Assembly (NCBI RefSeq): GCF_002994745.2
Contig: NC_037094.1
Coordinates: 2,070,001-2,134,000 of the forward strand
Direction of reading: 5' to 3'
Length of the DNA stretch: 64,000 bases
DNA from: Rosa chinensis
Taxonomy: Eukaryota > Streptophyta > Magnoliopsida > Rosales > Rosaceae
Shown here: one piece after another, positions 23,108 through 37,436 of the stretch
Position numbering within the stretch: position 1 is the first letter of the stretch
How the letters are laid out: each line of letters begins with the position of its first letter
The notes under the pieces: generated by a model
The model's database searches: none
The model's input: the letters and a program-made list of their open reading frames with translations, nothing else
What the model was told of the DNA's origin: nothing
Program-made: the position numbers and the translations under genes

Positions 23108-23116
23108 TTTTTTATT

Positions 23117-23630
23117 TGCCGAACCTAAACATAATGACCAAATACATTATTCATATTGAGCTTGCCTCCTTTCCTTTGAATCCATTTTTCCTTTTCTTTC
23201 CTTTTGAAACTTGGCCATTGTACGCACAGAGCTAGAAAGTAGAAACTAAAACTAATTTTTGTATTTGTCTGGTCTCAACGATTATATACTGTACTCGTTT
23301 GAACTTAAATGCTAATTGAAATTAAAGAAGGCCACTATAAAAACTTTTTTATGTGATTTTTCGTGTATTTTATTTTATTTTTCTAAGAAATTCAACTTAT
23401 ATGAGGGGAGGCTTAACCATGGAAAAGAGATTTGAAAAGACCAGCATCTTGTTACTACATTTGGAGCTTCGATTGCTTGTGGAGTTTACCAAAGAATGAG
23501 TGATGATTGTATTTGTAAAGATCACAAGAATGAATTTAATACCCTTACTTTTCAAAACATAGAAGAACAAGGATTGAATATTAATTGCATTATCCTTACT
23601 CAACGTTTTGTTCTTTACTTTTGGTATTAA
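23117..23630. other. intergenic DNA, shared flank of the NLR duplication
   Basis: No gene is seen. A segment at about 23180-23225 (ATCCATTTTTCCTTTTCTTT, then TTGAAACTTGGCCATTGTAC) recurs at about 32789-32835 upstream of the second NLR, suggesting the duplicated block extended this far. Confidence 0.5.
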
Positions 23631-23660
23631 CTAGGCAGCTCGCCCGCGCGATGCTGCGGA
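23631..23660 (-). mobile_element. possible Helitron 3' terminus
   Basis: Read on the minus strand, a GC-rich hairpin (CCGCAGCATCGCGCGG) is followed after some 10 nt by CTAG and then T. This is the layout of a Helitron 3' end inserted between A and T. The matching 5' TC end, which would lie to the right, was not identified, and no RepHel protein is encoded. Only the terminus is claimed. Confidence 0.4.
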
Positions 23661-24715
23661 TTTGTATTTTTTGTCCTAAATTTTATACGCAGTAGGGTAG
23701 AAATGACAATATAAAAAATGTTAACTAAATATATTATCGTTTTGCATATTATGAAAGCTGGTATTTTAACCTAGCTTTAAATGGAAGTGTTGAGTAAGAG
23801 CTGATATTTTAACCAAACTTCTGTATTTACATTTTTCAAAACAAATGAATAGTCTAACAAAATATATTCTTTACATACAAATTAAGAAAGTGGTTAAATC
23901 TCACCAAAATATCATACATTTCAAGTTCCATCCTCTGATGTATCACTTATTGGTTCATATGGTGTTGAAGACCCTTCATTTGTTTTTGGATACAAATGAT
24001 ATAATATAAGGAGCAGCATATGAAACTTAGTAGTGAAGCTTTTAAAAATCTTTATAACAATTTAGTGATATGTGATATAAAGTTCTAAATTTAAATTTAA
24101 GAATTACTCAAGACACCCATCTATAAAATACCATGTTTGCTGACTTTTTCTATTTGTATTTTAAAATCAACTTAAATCAAGGCTTATGTTCTAGGCTCAT
24201 GTTATTTCACAGTTGACAAACTTAAGCCATATATAAAGATGGATAAAAAGTCTGTATGATCCTACTAAGCTAAAACTGTGGATTCAAGAACAAATTAATT
24301 TTAAAATTATTATTTCTATTTGTAATAATTTCATTGAGCTAATATTTTGTGTTTTTTCTTTAAAAAAAAAAAAAAAAAACTGAGGGACAAAAGCGTCAAA
24401 GATGACAAAAAATAAGGGCAAATCCCGAAATCACTGTATGACTGTTCATCACTGTTCATTGAACAGTGACAATCCCATTTTACTTTTGTATATTTATAAT
24501 TTCAATCCTTTAGAATATATCCAAGAGTTCAGTGTCACATACTTGATGAAGACACGTAAGGCAGATGCAAAGCCAATTAATTTCTATGAAATGCCATTTG
24601 CCATTGGTTTTAGCATGCAAATATCCTAGCCCTAATTTACCTTCGCACATAAACATAACTCTCTCTTTTCTCCTCCGAAACATCATCACTCTTAACTTTT
24701 TCCTTTCAAATCGTC
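23661..24715 (+). promoter_or_regulatory. upstream region of NLR 1
   Basis: AT-rich DNA that includes an A-run (24363-24379) and a near-perfect inverted repeat CACTGTTCATTGAACAGTG at about 24450-24468. It runs into a CT-rich leader just before the ATG at 24716. Some of it may belong to the putative Helitron. Confidence 0.4.
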
Positions 24716-27292
24716 ATGGAATTTGCCACTAGTGTTGCAGAGAGCGTCTTGGGTAGGCTAGCCTCTTATGCTGCCCAAGAAATCTGCTTGGCATGGGGTG
24801 CCCAACTTGAGTTGCAAAAGCTCAAGGAGACCTTGTTAGACATCAAAGACTTCCTCCAGGATGCGGAGGAAAAGCAAGTGAAGAATCCTATAATCAGCCG
24901 TTGGTTAGGAGATGTCAGAGATGTTTGCAACGACGCTGAGGATGCACTGGACGAATATGAGTTCCGAAAGCTCAGACTCAAAGTGCTCATCAACGACCAT
25001 TGGAGAGTCAAAAGAGAGGTACACCAATTCTTCTCCCATTGGAATCCCGTTGTGTTTAATTTCAAAATGGGTCATAAATTGAAACGCATTAGGGAGCGTC
25101 TAGTTCAAATTGATAATGATGGAAAGACAAAGTTTTCTCTCGTTCAACAAACTGAAGTTCTTCCAGCACCCTTGAGGCCAGATGGTAGTAAAAAGGAGAC
25201 AGACTCTTTACTGGAAGGTCATGTTGTTGGAAGAGATGGTGATAAGGAAAAAATTATCCATCTCTTTGATGACACCCTTTCCTCCAGTGTCGATAATGTT
25301 TCAGTTATTTCCATCTTTGGGTTAGCAGGGTTGGGAAAAACCACACTAGCTAAATCAGTGTATAAAGATACTGCGGTGGAGAAGAAATTTGATATTAGAA
25401 TGTGGGTATGCGTCTCAGAGAACTTTAATATCCATACATTAGTTCAAGGCATTATTGCTGCAACTAAACAAAAATGTGCTAGTGAAAGTTTAGATCTTAT
25501 GAAAAGGGGGTTGCAAGATATTTTGAGAGATAAAAAGTTTTTATTAGTGTTGGACGATGTCTGGGATATAGAGTCGATAGGAGTTACTAATCAAAAATGG
25601 AGTGAGTTAAAAACTTTGTTAGATGTTGGAGCCAAGGTGAGTAAAATCATCGTAACAACACGTAATGAATCAGTAGCTTCACTTGTGCAACCTATACATA
25701 GGCATCAGTTAGAAGGCCTTTCTCGTGAGGATTCCATGACTTTGTTTAAAAAAAATGCATTTAACAAAGGAGAGGAGTCACACTATCAACACTTGATAAA
25801 AATTGGAGAAGACATTGTGAAGAAGTGTGGAGGGGTTCCCTTAGCACTAGCTACTCTAGGGAGTTTACTTCACTCGGAAAGGGAGCGACGTCAGTGGTTA
25901 CATGTAAGAGATAATGAAATATGGAGTTTGCCTGAAAATGACAACATTATGGCTGCACTAAAATTGAGCTACAATGCACTGCCACCTCATTTGAAGCCTT
26001 GTTTTGCCTTTTGTTCACTTTTCCCCAAGGATTATCAATTTTTAAGTGAAGAAATAATCTCATTATGGATGGCACAAGGCTTCCTCAAGTCCTTGAGAGA
26101 AAATGAAGATTTTACCGAGATGGGCCTCGACTATATTAGGCAGTTTTGTTCCAAGTCTTTGTTTCAACTTGAAGTTGATTGTAAGACTAGTGTGCAGTTC
26201 AAAATCCATGATTTAGTGCATGACTTGGCAATATCAGTGGCACGGGTAGATTGCTCCTCAATTAATTTCCGTCCCACTAGTGCTTTTGAAAAAGTCCGAC
26301 ACGTGTCAATATCGGAAAAAGACTTGTCTGGGGATGTGGCAGGAGTCCCGGCATTCATTCTCCAGTCGGAGAAACTGCGGACCATTCTAAATGTAGATAG
26401 TGAAGCTGGGATCTCCAATCAATATTTTCTAAAGACATGCATCTTGAGATTCAAGTATCTGCGTGCGCTAGATGTGCGTCGTTCTACTCTTGAGGAGCTA
26501 CCAAGTTCCATTGGTAACTTGATTCATTTAAGATATCTCAACCTGGATTTTAATGAGAAGATAAAACAGCTTCCCAGTTCCATTTGCAAGCTCTTGAATT
26601 TGCAGTTCTTAAGCCTTGGCCGTTGTATGGCACTTGAGGAGTTACCCAAAGGCATAGGGAACCTGATCAATCTCAGATATTTGTATATAACAACACAGCA
26701 GATGTATTTTCCGAAAGGAGTATTTAGACGCCTCACCTTACTTCAATCCTTGTTCATTGGGACTTGTGCGAATCTGAAATCTCTGGGAGAAGAGATCCAA
26801 TACCTCACTAACCTTCGTCAACTGTCGATCGGTTTCTGTGGAAATCTGGAGTCCTTGCCACCTAACATGAAGAACTTGACTGCACTCCATACTTTGGGGA
26901 TCGTTAATTGTAAGAAGCTTGAGTTAATGAGGTCGGGAGAAGGCATCAATGGTCTCAGATCATTCGCTGTCATCATATCAGATTTGGAGGCTTTGCCCAA
27001 TTGGCTTCAAGAGTCTGCAGACACTTTACAGAGCATGCACATCTCGAAGTGTGATAATCTCACGGCACTTCCAGAGTGGTTACAAAATCTCACCTTGCTG
27101 GAGCAACTGACGATTGGGGACTGCCCCAAATTGTCTGCTTTGCCGCAAGGGATGCATCGCCTCACTGCCTTGAGAAAATTGGGCATTGCCGGGTGTCCTG
27201 AATTGAGTAAAAGATGTAAAAGGGAAACAGGAGAGGATTGGTCCAAGATCAAACATGTCTCAAAGATTGTACTCGACGGAAGATGGCCATGA
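24716..27292 (+). CDS. CC-NB-LRR disease-resistance protein (RGA2-like), NLR 1
   Basis: Single-exon, 858 residues. The N-terminal Rx-type coiled coil spans 1 to about 130 with an EDVID-like stretch (DAEDALDEYE). NB-ARC motifs: P-loop GLAGLGKTT at 202-210, kinase-2 LLVLDDVW at 276-283, RNBS-B IIVTTR, GLPL-type CGGVPLALA from 371, and an MHD equivalent VHD at 501-503. RNBS-D is FAFCSLFPKD. About ten leucine-rich repeats follow from around 560. Such cytoplasmic receptors bind ADP/ATP and trigger defence after effector detection. All key residues are intact, so it may be functional. It is a close paralogue of 34719-37436, and its 3' half is almost identical to it. The effector recognised cannot be read from sequence. 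Confidence 0.95.
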   Translation: MEFATSVAESVLGRLASYAAQEICLAWGAQLELQKLKETLLDIKDFLQDAEEKQVKNPIISRWLGDVRDVCNDAEDALDEYEFRKLRLKVLINDHWRVKREVHQFFSHWNPVVFNFKMGHKLKRIRERLVQIDNDGKTKFSLVQQTEVLPAPLRPDGSKKETDSLLEGHVVGRDGDKEKIIHLFDDTLSSSVDNVSVISIFGLAGLGKTTLAKSVYKDTAVEKKFDIRMWVCVSENFNIHTLVQGIIAATKQKCASESLDLMKRGLQDILRDKKFLLVLDDVWDIESIGVTNQKWSELKTLLDVGAKVSKIIVTTRNESVASLVQPIHRHQLEGLSREDSMTLFKKNAFNKGEESHYQHLIKIGEDIVKKCGGVPLALATLGSLLHSERERRQWLHVRDNEIWSLPENDNIMAALKLSYNALPPHLKPCFAFCSLFPKDYQFLSEEIISLWMAQGFLKSLRENEDFTEMGLDYIRQFCSKSLFQLEVDCKTSVQFKIHDLVHDLAISVARVDCSSINFRPTSAFEKVRHVSISEKDLSGDVAGVPAFILQSEKLRTILNVDSEAGISNQYFLKTCILRFKYLRALDVRRSTLEELPSSIGNLIHLRYLNLDFNEKIKQLPSSICKLLNLQFLSLGRCMALEELPKGIGNLINLRYLYITTQQMYFPKGVFRRLTLLQSLFIGTCANLKSLGEEIQYLTNLRQLSIGFCGNLESLPPNMKNLTALHTLGIVNCKKLELMRSGEGINGLRSFAVIISDLEALPNWLQESADTLQSMHISKCDNLTALPEWLQNLTLLEQLTIGDCPKLSALPQGMHRLTALRKLGIAGCPELSKRCKRETGEDWSKIKHVSKIVLDGRWP

Positions 27293-28828
27293 TATCAATG
27301 ATTAGGTAACAAATTACTAGTTCCACTTACTGTGATGCTTTTCATAAATAGTTCGCACTTCTTGTCCCATAAGCTCTTTATTATTTGTCTTTTAGATTTA
27401 TTACATTCCATCCGTCAATTTCTTGATTTAATCTCTCATATATTGCTCAATCTTTTAGTACACTGAAGTATACATGGTCGAAAACAAATTATTTCTCGCT
27501 ATAACTGCAGTTGATTGAGCATTTTGTATTCTTACTTTACTACTCGTCGATCTACTCTGACCAAAAGATTCGGAATTCAAATTTTAACTAATTACTCTAA
27601 TCTCATTTAGAACAGAGTCCACATTTCGTAAACTTCAACCTTCTTAATATCTTATTTCGTTTCTGTTAGGTGATATAATCAAGGTGTGGATTCGAACAGT
27701 TGTAAAAAGAGCACGGGCGGCCACCAGAGGTGATTTAGAATGAATTAGCAGTGTTGCTGCGCACTGTACTGCATTTGTTTGGGACCTGAACTCATAACGT
27801 TGGAGTTTGAAATAAGAGATGTTTCATTTATAACTTGAAGTGGTGTGTGATCGTAGTTTTAAGACCCGTGTGATTATTCGTATGACCATCTTTTTTTCAA
27901 TTTGTAATGTGTTGGTTTTCTCTTGTATATGGTAAGTTTCATCAATGTCAGAACTATATAAATGAATCGTTGTGGAATCGAAGTTGATCGCATATGATGA
28001 AATAAGAAAATTCAAGTTGTACTAAATTGGCATTATATGATACTTGAATCTGATAAGCCTTCTTTCACAGGAAGTAAATTGTTTCTGATCTATGCCATAA
28101 AATTCGCAGTGCGATTTTGCATGCAGGAGATTTTGAAGATGGCTGTGTTATGAAAAGAAAACTATCATTTGTGTTTTTCAATAGAAATTGCATATGGGTC
28201 TTACCGGTAATAACAAGGCTAACAAAAATTTTGAGAATGTAAAACATAAACTTCCAGGCAAATTGGATTTTGGCAATATTCTTAGATCACAGATATCACC
28301 AATCCAATGAATCAGTAAGTTTTCACATGAATCCACAGTTATATCTTATGGATCTAATTATAACTTCACTGAACCAAACACACCATTTCTGGAATAAGGA
28401 CCTCATGAACCATCAAAAGAAACAAACAAGTCAGTACATTTGAGTCTTCATCTTAAATAATACAAAGTTTGTATATATCAGTTCTAATTTGTTTGCTACT
28501 AACTAGAACAGGTGTAACTTGCAAGCCTAAAACTGAAGATGAACTAAAAGTTAAGTATTACATTGTATGTTATGAAAGAGCTCAATCAGGGCAAAGCAGA
28601 ACCAGAAATGAAATAAGCATGTAGCTTAAAACATGAATTTATTCATCAATAAGAGTAGAATATATCAATAAAATGTACATGACTGAAGATGTTAAAAATA
28701 TACTCAAGTCAGAACTTATACTTACACGCAAGGCAATTTGGAAGGGGCCATATCTTTTCTGCGTTTAGCTTTTTGTTATCTTAATTTCCCAATTCGTTCC
28801 TTTCTAGCAGTAGCCTTCATTTTATAGT
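27293..28828. other. 3' flank of NLR 1, duplicated downstream of NLR 2
   Basis: Positions 27293 to about 28180 are clearly homologous to about 37450-38190. From about 28190 the match ends. The rest lies between convergent NLR 1 and S6K and shows no gene. Confidence 0.7.
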
Positions 28829-32438
<3,610 letters not shown>

Positions 32439-33989
32439 AACTATATGTCAGGATTGACCTACTCCAGGACCAATTGAACAATCACTATTCACTAGCTTTC
32501 TACTACCAGCCCACATATGCAATATGCACAATTCCATTTTGGAAGTTATGAATGAAATGAACTCGGTCTAATTGCTTAACAATTATACAATGTCATCTAA
32601 TGTTTCACTTCCCCAAAACTCAGAAACTCAAACTTCACGTACATACGTTAGATCATTCTAGGGACAAATGCTTTAAGCTAGCTAATTTGTGTTCGTCTGT
32701 TTAGGCTACTCGAACTCTCGAAGAATCAATCATGGGGATGCCCCAAGCCCAAGGCCCAATGTTCAGAACTGAGATAAGCCTGTATACTTTGGATCCATTT
32801 TTCCTTTTCTTTTCTTTTGAAACTAGGCCATTGTACAGAACTACTTGCAAACCAAACTAGATTTTCGCATTCATGGAATGAACATAGAAAACGGGGCAAT
32901 CCGGTCCACATAACACCATGAAAGGGACCATCCAATAAACAGGTGTACTAGAAAGCCCGCATGAATACCAGGCCCATAATAATCTCAGATGCATCGGTCT
33001 TCAAGTCCTAAGATTCTATTCACACCAGTTCATACTGGTCACCCGCAACAAAATTTCAAAGAAGTTTCAGCAATGGTTGCATGGCTCCACAAAATTTAAC
33101 TCGTATGAAGAAGTTGTTAATCGTCAATTGGATAAGTGCAACAAGAATGGCTCAATCATTATCTTCTTTTCACTATTTTTCTCATTTATTGTGGCTCTCG
33201 TTCTATACGTCTCTCTTCCATTAATTGTTTTATGCAATTATTGTCTCTCTCCCTCTACCCGTCTCATTTTCAATGTTTTTGGACCATGTCAAACGCTTAG
33301 AAAGAACACTGCAAAGCTTCCTAGTTTCCGATCAAGCCTTTCATTTGTAAATTAAGCTGTGAAATGGAAAAATAAAAAATGAATGAATGTTAACTAGCTA
33401 GCTCATTGAGTCACTGTGATGATGTTATTTCATCAAGTGGGAAAAAATGGATATTTGAAAGGGTTTTTCTTGCACCTAAATTGGAATTTCATCCACCAGT
33501 TGCATCCAAGGATCATGATAAAGCTTCAACTACCTAGTTCAAACATGGATTCAATTATTAAAAAAAAAATGCATTAATCAATATCTATCTGGAGAATAAT
33601 CAGAGGCCTAAGAAATAATGAAAATTAATTTTAAGATAACTGGAACCGGTTCATTTGAATATGTAGTGTGTGTGTGTAGACTCTCCAAATGGTCATGGAA
33701 ACATAGTCCAATCCGTGGAAAATTCATAGGCACATGCATGCACATTACAAGTCGACAAAAGGAGATTAATTAGAGAAAGACATCACAAGGAGATGCTTCT
33801 GTACAATAAGTCAACTTAGATGTCCAACTCAAAACGAGAATACATAAAATGATATATATCATTATCATTTTCCAGCGGTGGTTGGCTTCAGTAAAATAAT
33901 AGGAGTTTAGTTGCTCGAGATTATAGTCAAAAATAAGGTGTTCACATCCCCAGTCTCTGACTTTCTTCCCTATTATTAAGCTTAAGCAT
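32439..33989. other. intergenic DNA upstream of NLR 2
   Basis: Contains the 32789-32835 segment shared with the NLR 1 flank. At 33150-33290 it has a copy of promoter sequence found again at 34393-34540. A 92-codon hydrophobic frame at 33077-33355 overlaps this repeat and is probably not a gene. Confidence 0.5.
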
Positions 33990-34718
33990 TGGTTTCAAAT
34001 TTCTATAAAATGCACATTCACAGTACAGTGGTTTATAGCAACAAAGAACACATCCTTTGCCCTGACACAAAAACACACAAAACTTGTAGTTGAAAAATGA
34101 CTATAATGATTAAACATGTAGAATTGGAAAAAAAAAAAAAAACGTTGAGACCGGTTGTGGGTCAGCTGAATTAAACATGTAAGTTGACTCATATGATCGA
34201 AGTTGTTAATGGTTGTTGTCATCGAATAGTTAATTCAATGTCAGATGAATGACTTTAAATAGGGGCAAGTTGAGGATAATGATAATATATTATATGCCTG
34301 AATATGACCCCGAGACTATGATTATAACAGATCACCAGTTGTCAAGCACTCAAGATGTTAACTTTTAACACTTTCATTTGATGAGTACAGCAGCAATCGC
34401 GCAATTATTATCTTCTTTTCACCGTTTTCCTCAAATTATTGTCAACCACTCGATTAGTGCGCGTCTTTTTCCTTCTTTTCGCTGTTTTACGCAATTATTG
34501 TCTCTCTCTCTCTCTCCCTCTATCCGTCTCTTTTTCAATAATTGAAGGAAGAAACTGCTGTTATGCTTGAGCACTGCAAGCGAAGTTTCTATACAATGCC
34601 ATATTCACAATAGAGTGGTTTATAGCACCAGATAACGCATGCCTTTACTCTTGACCCATAAACACAATTCTATTTCCTTGATCCTTCGAAATAACTCTCT
34701 TTCTTCCTTCCAATCACC
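33990..34718 (+). promoter_or_regulatory. NLR 2 promoter with internal duplication
   Basis: TTCACAGTACAGTGGTTTAT near 34017-34036 recurs as TTCACAATAGAGTGGTTTAT near 34606-34625, followed both times by related sequence. A CT-rich tract at 34502-34520 lies about 200 bp before the ATG. The layout suggests a tandem copy of the leader region left by local duplication. Confidence 0.55.
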
Positions 34719-37436
34719 ATGGAGTTTGCCTCTGGCATTGCTGAGACAGTCTTGGTTAGGCTAGCCTCCTATGCTGCCCAAGAAGTTTGCTTGGCTTCGG
34801 GTGCCCAACTTGAGCTTAAGAAGCTCAATAAGACCTTGTCAGCCATCAAACTTGTACTCCAAGATGCAGAGAGGAAGCAAATGCAGAACCCCCTCATCAC
34901 TCATTGGCTAGGAAACCTCAAAGATGTTTGCAACGATGCTGAGGATGTACTCGACGAATTTGAGTTCCGAAAGCTCCGACTCGAAGTGCTCACCAACGAC
35001 CACCGGAGTGTCAAAGCAAAGGTACACCAATTCTTCTCCCGTTGGAATCCAGTCGTGTTTAACTTTAAAATGGGTCATAAAATCAAAGAGATTAGAGAAA
35101 GACTAGATGAGATTGATGCTGAAAAGACAAAGCTTTCTCTCATTCAAGTTGTTGAACTAGTTGATGATTGTGGTGAGCCCCAAAGGGCACATGTTAATAA
35201 AAGGGAGACAGACTCTTTACTGGAAGGTCATGTTGTTGGAAGAGATGATGATAAGGAAAAAATTATCCTTCGCTTTGATGACACCCTTTCCTCCAGTGTC
35301 GATGATGTTTCAGTCATTTCCATCTTTGGGTTAGCAGGGTTGGGAAAAACCACACTCGCTAAATCAGTGTATAATGATACTGCGGTGGAGAAGAAATTTG
35401 ATATTAGAATGTGGGTATGCGTCTCAGAAAACTTTGATATCCATACATTAGTTCGTGGCATTATTGCTGCAACTAAACAAGAATGTGCTGTTGAAAGTTT
35501 AGATCTTATGAAAAAGGGGTTGCAGGGTATTTTGAAAGATAAAAAGTTTTTGTTAGTGTTGGACGATGTATGGGATAAAGAGTCGGTGGGAGTTACACAT
35601 CAAAAATGGAGTGAGTTAAAAACTGTGTTACATGTTGGAGCCAAAGGGAGTAAAATCATCGTAACAACACGTAATGAATCAGTAGCTTCACTTGTGCACC
35701 CTATACATAAGCATCAGTTAGAAGGTCTTTCTCAGGAGGATTCCATGACTTTATTTAAAAACAATGCATTTAACAAAGGAGAGGAGTCACACTATCAACA
35801 CTTGATAAAAATTGGAGAAGACATTGTGAAGAAGTGTGGAGGGGTTCCCTTAGCACTAGCTACTCTAGGGAGTTTACTTCACTCGGAAAAGGAGCAACGT
35901 CGGTGGTTACATGTAAGAGATAATGAAATATGGAGTTTGCTCGAAAATGACAATATTATGGCTGCACTAAAATTGAGTTACAATGCACTGCCATCTCACT
36001 TGAAACCCTGTTTTGCCTTTTGTTCACTTTACCCCAAGGATTATGAATTTGTAAGTCTTGAAATTGTCCAATTATGGATGGCACAAGGCTTCCTCAAGTC
36101 CTCAAGAGAAAATGAAGATTTTGACGAGATGGGCCTGGACTACGTTAGGCAGTTTTGTTCCAAGTCTTTGTTTCAACTTGAATTTGATTTTAAGACAAGT
36201 GTGCAGTTCAAAATCCATGATTTAGTGCATGACTTGGCAATATCAGTGGCACGGGTAGATTGCTCCACAATTAATTTCCGTCCCTCTAGTGCTTTTGAAA
36301 AAGTCCGACACGTGTCAATATCGGAAAAAGACTTGTCTGGGGATGTGGCAGGAGTCCCGGCATTCATTCTCCAGTCGGAGAAACTGCGGACCATTCTAAA
36401 TGTAGATAGTGAAGCTGGGATCTCCAATCAATATTTTCTAAAGACATGCATCTTGAGATTCAAGTATCTGCGTGCGCTAGATGTGCGTCGTTCTACTCTT
36501 GAGGAGCTACCATGTTCCATTGGTAACTTGATTCATTTAAGATATCTCAACCTGGATTTTAATGAGAAGATAAAACAGCTTCCCAGTTCCATTTGCAAGC
36601 TCTTGAATTTGCAGTTCTTAAGCCTTGCTGGTTGTGAGGCACTTGAGGAGTTACCCAAAGGCATAGGGAACCTGATCAATCTCAGATATTTGAATATAAC
36701 TACACAGCAGATGTATTTTCCGAAAGGAGTATTTAGACGCCTCACCTTACTTCAATCCTTGATCATTGAGAATTGTGCGAATCTGAAATCTCTGGGAGAA
36801 GAGATCCAATACCTCACTAACCTTCGTCAACTGTGGATTGGTGACAGTGAAAATCTGGAGTCCATGCCACCTAACATGAAGAACTTGACTGCATTCCATA
36901 CTTTGGGGATCGTTGATTGTAAGAAGCTTGAGTTAATGAGGTCGGGAGAAGGCATCAAAGGTCTTCGATCATTAATTATCAAAGGTAGTTCAGATTTGGA
37001 GGCTTTGCCCAATTGGCTTCAAGAGTCTGCAGACACTTTACAGAACATGGCGATCGGAGAGTGTGATAATCTCACGGCACTTCCAGAGTGGTTACAAAAT
37101 CTCACCTTGCTGGAGCAACTGTTGATTAGGGAATGCCCCAAATTGTCTGCTTTGCCGCAAGGGATGCATTGCCTCACTGCCTTGAGAGAATTGGCCATTC
37201 GCGGGTGTCCTGAATTGAGAAAAAGATGCAAAAGGGAAACAGGAGAGGATTGGTCCAAGATCAAACATGTCCAAAAGATTAAACTCGATGACGAGGTGCG
37301 GATAATATCGATGATTAGGAAACAAATTACTTGTTCCACTACTGTGATGCTTTTCATAAATTGTTTGCACTTCTTATCCCATAAGCTCTTTATTATTTGT
37401 CTTAGATTTAATACATTCTATCCGTCAATTTCTTGA
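34719..37436 (+). CDS. CC-NB-LRR disease-resistance protein (RGA2-like), NLR 2
   Basis: Single-exon, 905 residues, with the same domain order as NLR 1: Rx-type coiled coil with DAEDVLDEFE, P-loop GLAGLGKTT from 204, LLVLDDVW, CGGVPLALA, FAFCSLYPKD, VHD at 503-505, then LRRs. The coiled coil and linker differ noticeably from NLR 1 (linker RAHVNKRETDS versus PDGSKKETDS), while the NB-ARC end and first LRRs are almost identical over several hundred bases. The C-terminus is longer. Small changes around 37285-37310 remove the stop used in NLR 1, adding about 40 residues from former 3' UTR, including a hydrophobic stretch (CSTTVMLFINCLHF). Core motifs are intact. Whether the extended protein is stable is unknown. 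Confidence 0.93.
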   Translation: MEFASGIAETVLVRLASYAAQEVCLASGAQLELKKLNKTLSAIKLVLQDAERKQMQNPLITHWLGNLKDVCNDAEDVLDEFEFRKLRLEVLTNDHRSVKAKVHQFFSRWNPVVFNFKMGHKIKEIRERLDEIDAEKTKLSLIQVVELVDDCGEPQRAHVNKRETDSLLEGHVVGRDDDKEKIILRFDDTLSSSVDDVSVISIFGLAGLGKTTLAKSVYNDTAVEKKFDIRMWVCVSENFDIHTLVRGIIAATKQECAVESLDLMKKGLQGILKDKKFLLVLDDVWDKESVGVTHQKWSELKTVLHVGAKGSKIIVTTRNESVASLVHPIHKHQLEGLSQEDSMTLFKNNAFNKGEESHYQHLIKIGEDIVKKCGGVPLALATLGSLLHSEKEQRRWLHVRDNEIWSLLENDNIMAALKLSYNALPSHLKPCFAFCSLYPKDYEFVSLEIVQLWMAQGFLKSSRENEDFDEMGLDYVRQFCSKSLFQLEFDFKTSVQFKIHDLVHDLAISVARVDCSTINFRPSSAFEKVRHVSISEKDLSGDVAGVPAFILQSEKLRTILNVDSEAGISNQYFLKTCILRFKYLRALDVRRSTLEELPCSIGNLIHLRYLNLDFNEKIKQLPSSICKLLNLQFLSLAGCEALEELPKGIGNLINLRYLNITTQQMYFPKGVFRRLTLLQSLIIENCANLKSLGEEIQYLTNLRQLWIGDSENLESMPPNMKNLTAFHTLGIVDCKKLELMRSGEGIKGLRSLIIKGSSDLEALPNWLQESADTLQNMAIGECDNLTALPEWLQNLTLLEQLLIRECPKLSALPQGMHCLTALRELAIRGCPELRKRCKRETGEDWSKIKHVQKIKLDDEVRIISMIRKQITCSTTVMLFINCLHFLSHKLFIICLRFNTFYPSIS

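Noticed and set aside
33077..33355. Small hydrophobic protein upstream of NLR 2
   Set aside because: The hydrophobic stretch coincides with CT-rich promoter sequence repeated at 34393-34540, so it is unlikely to be coding.
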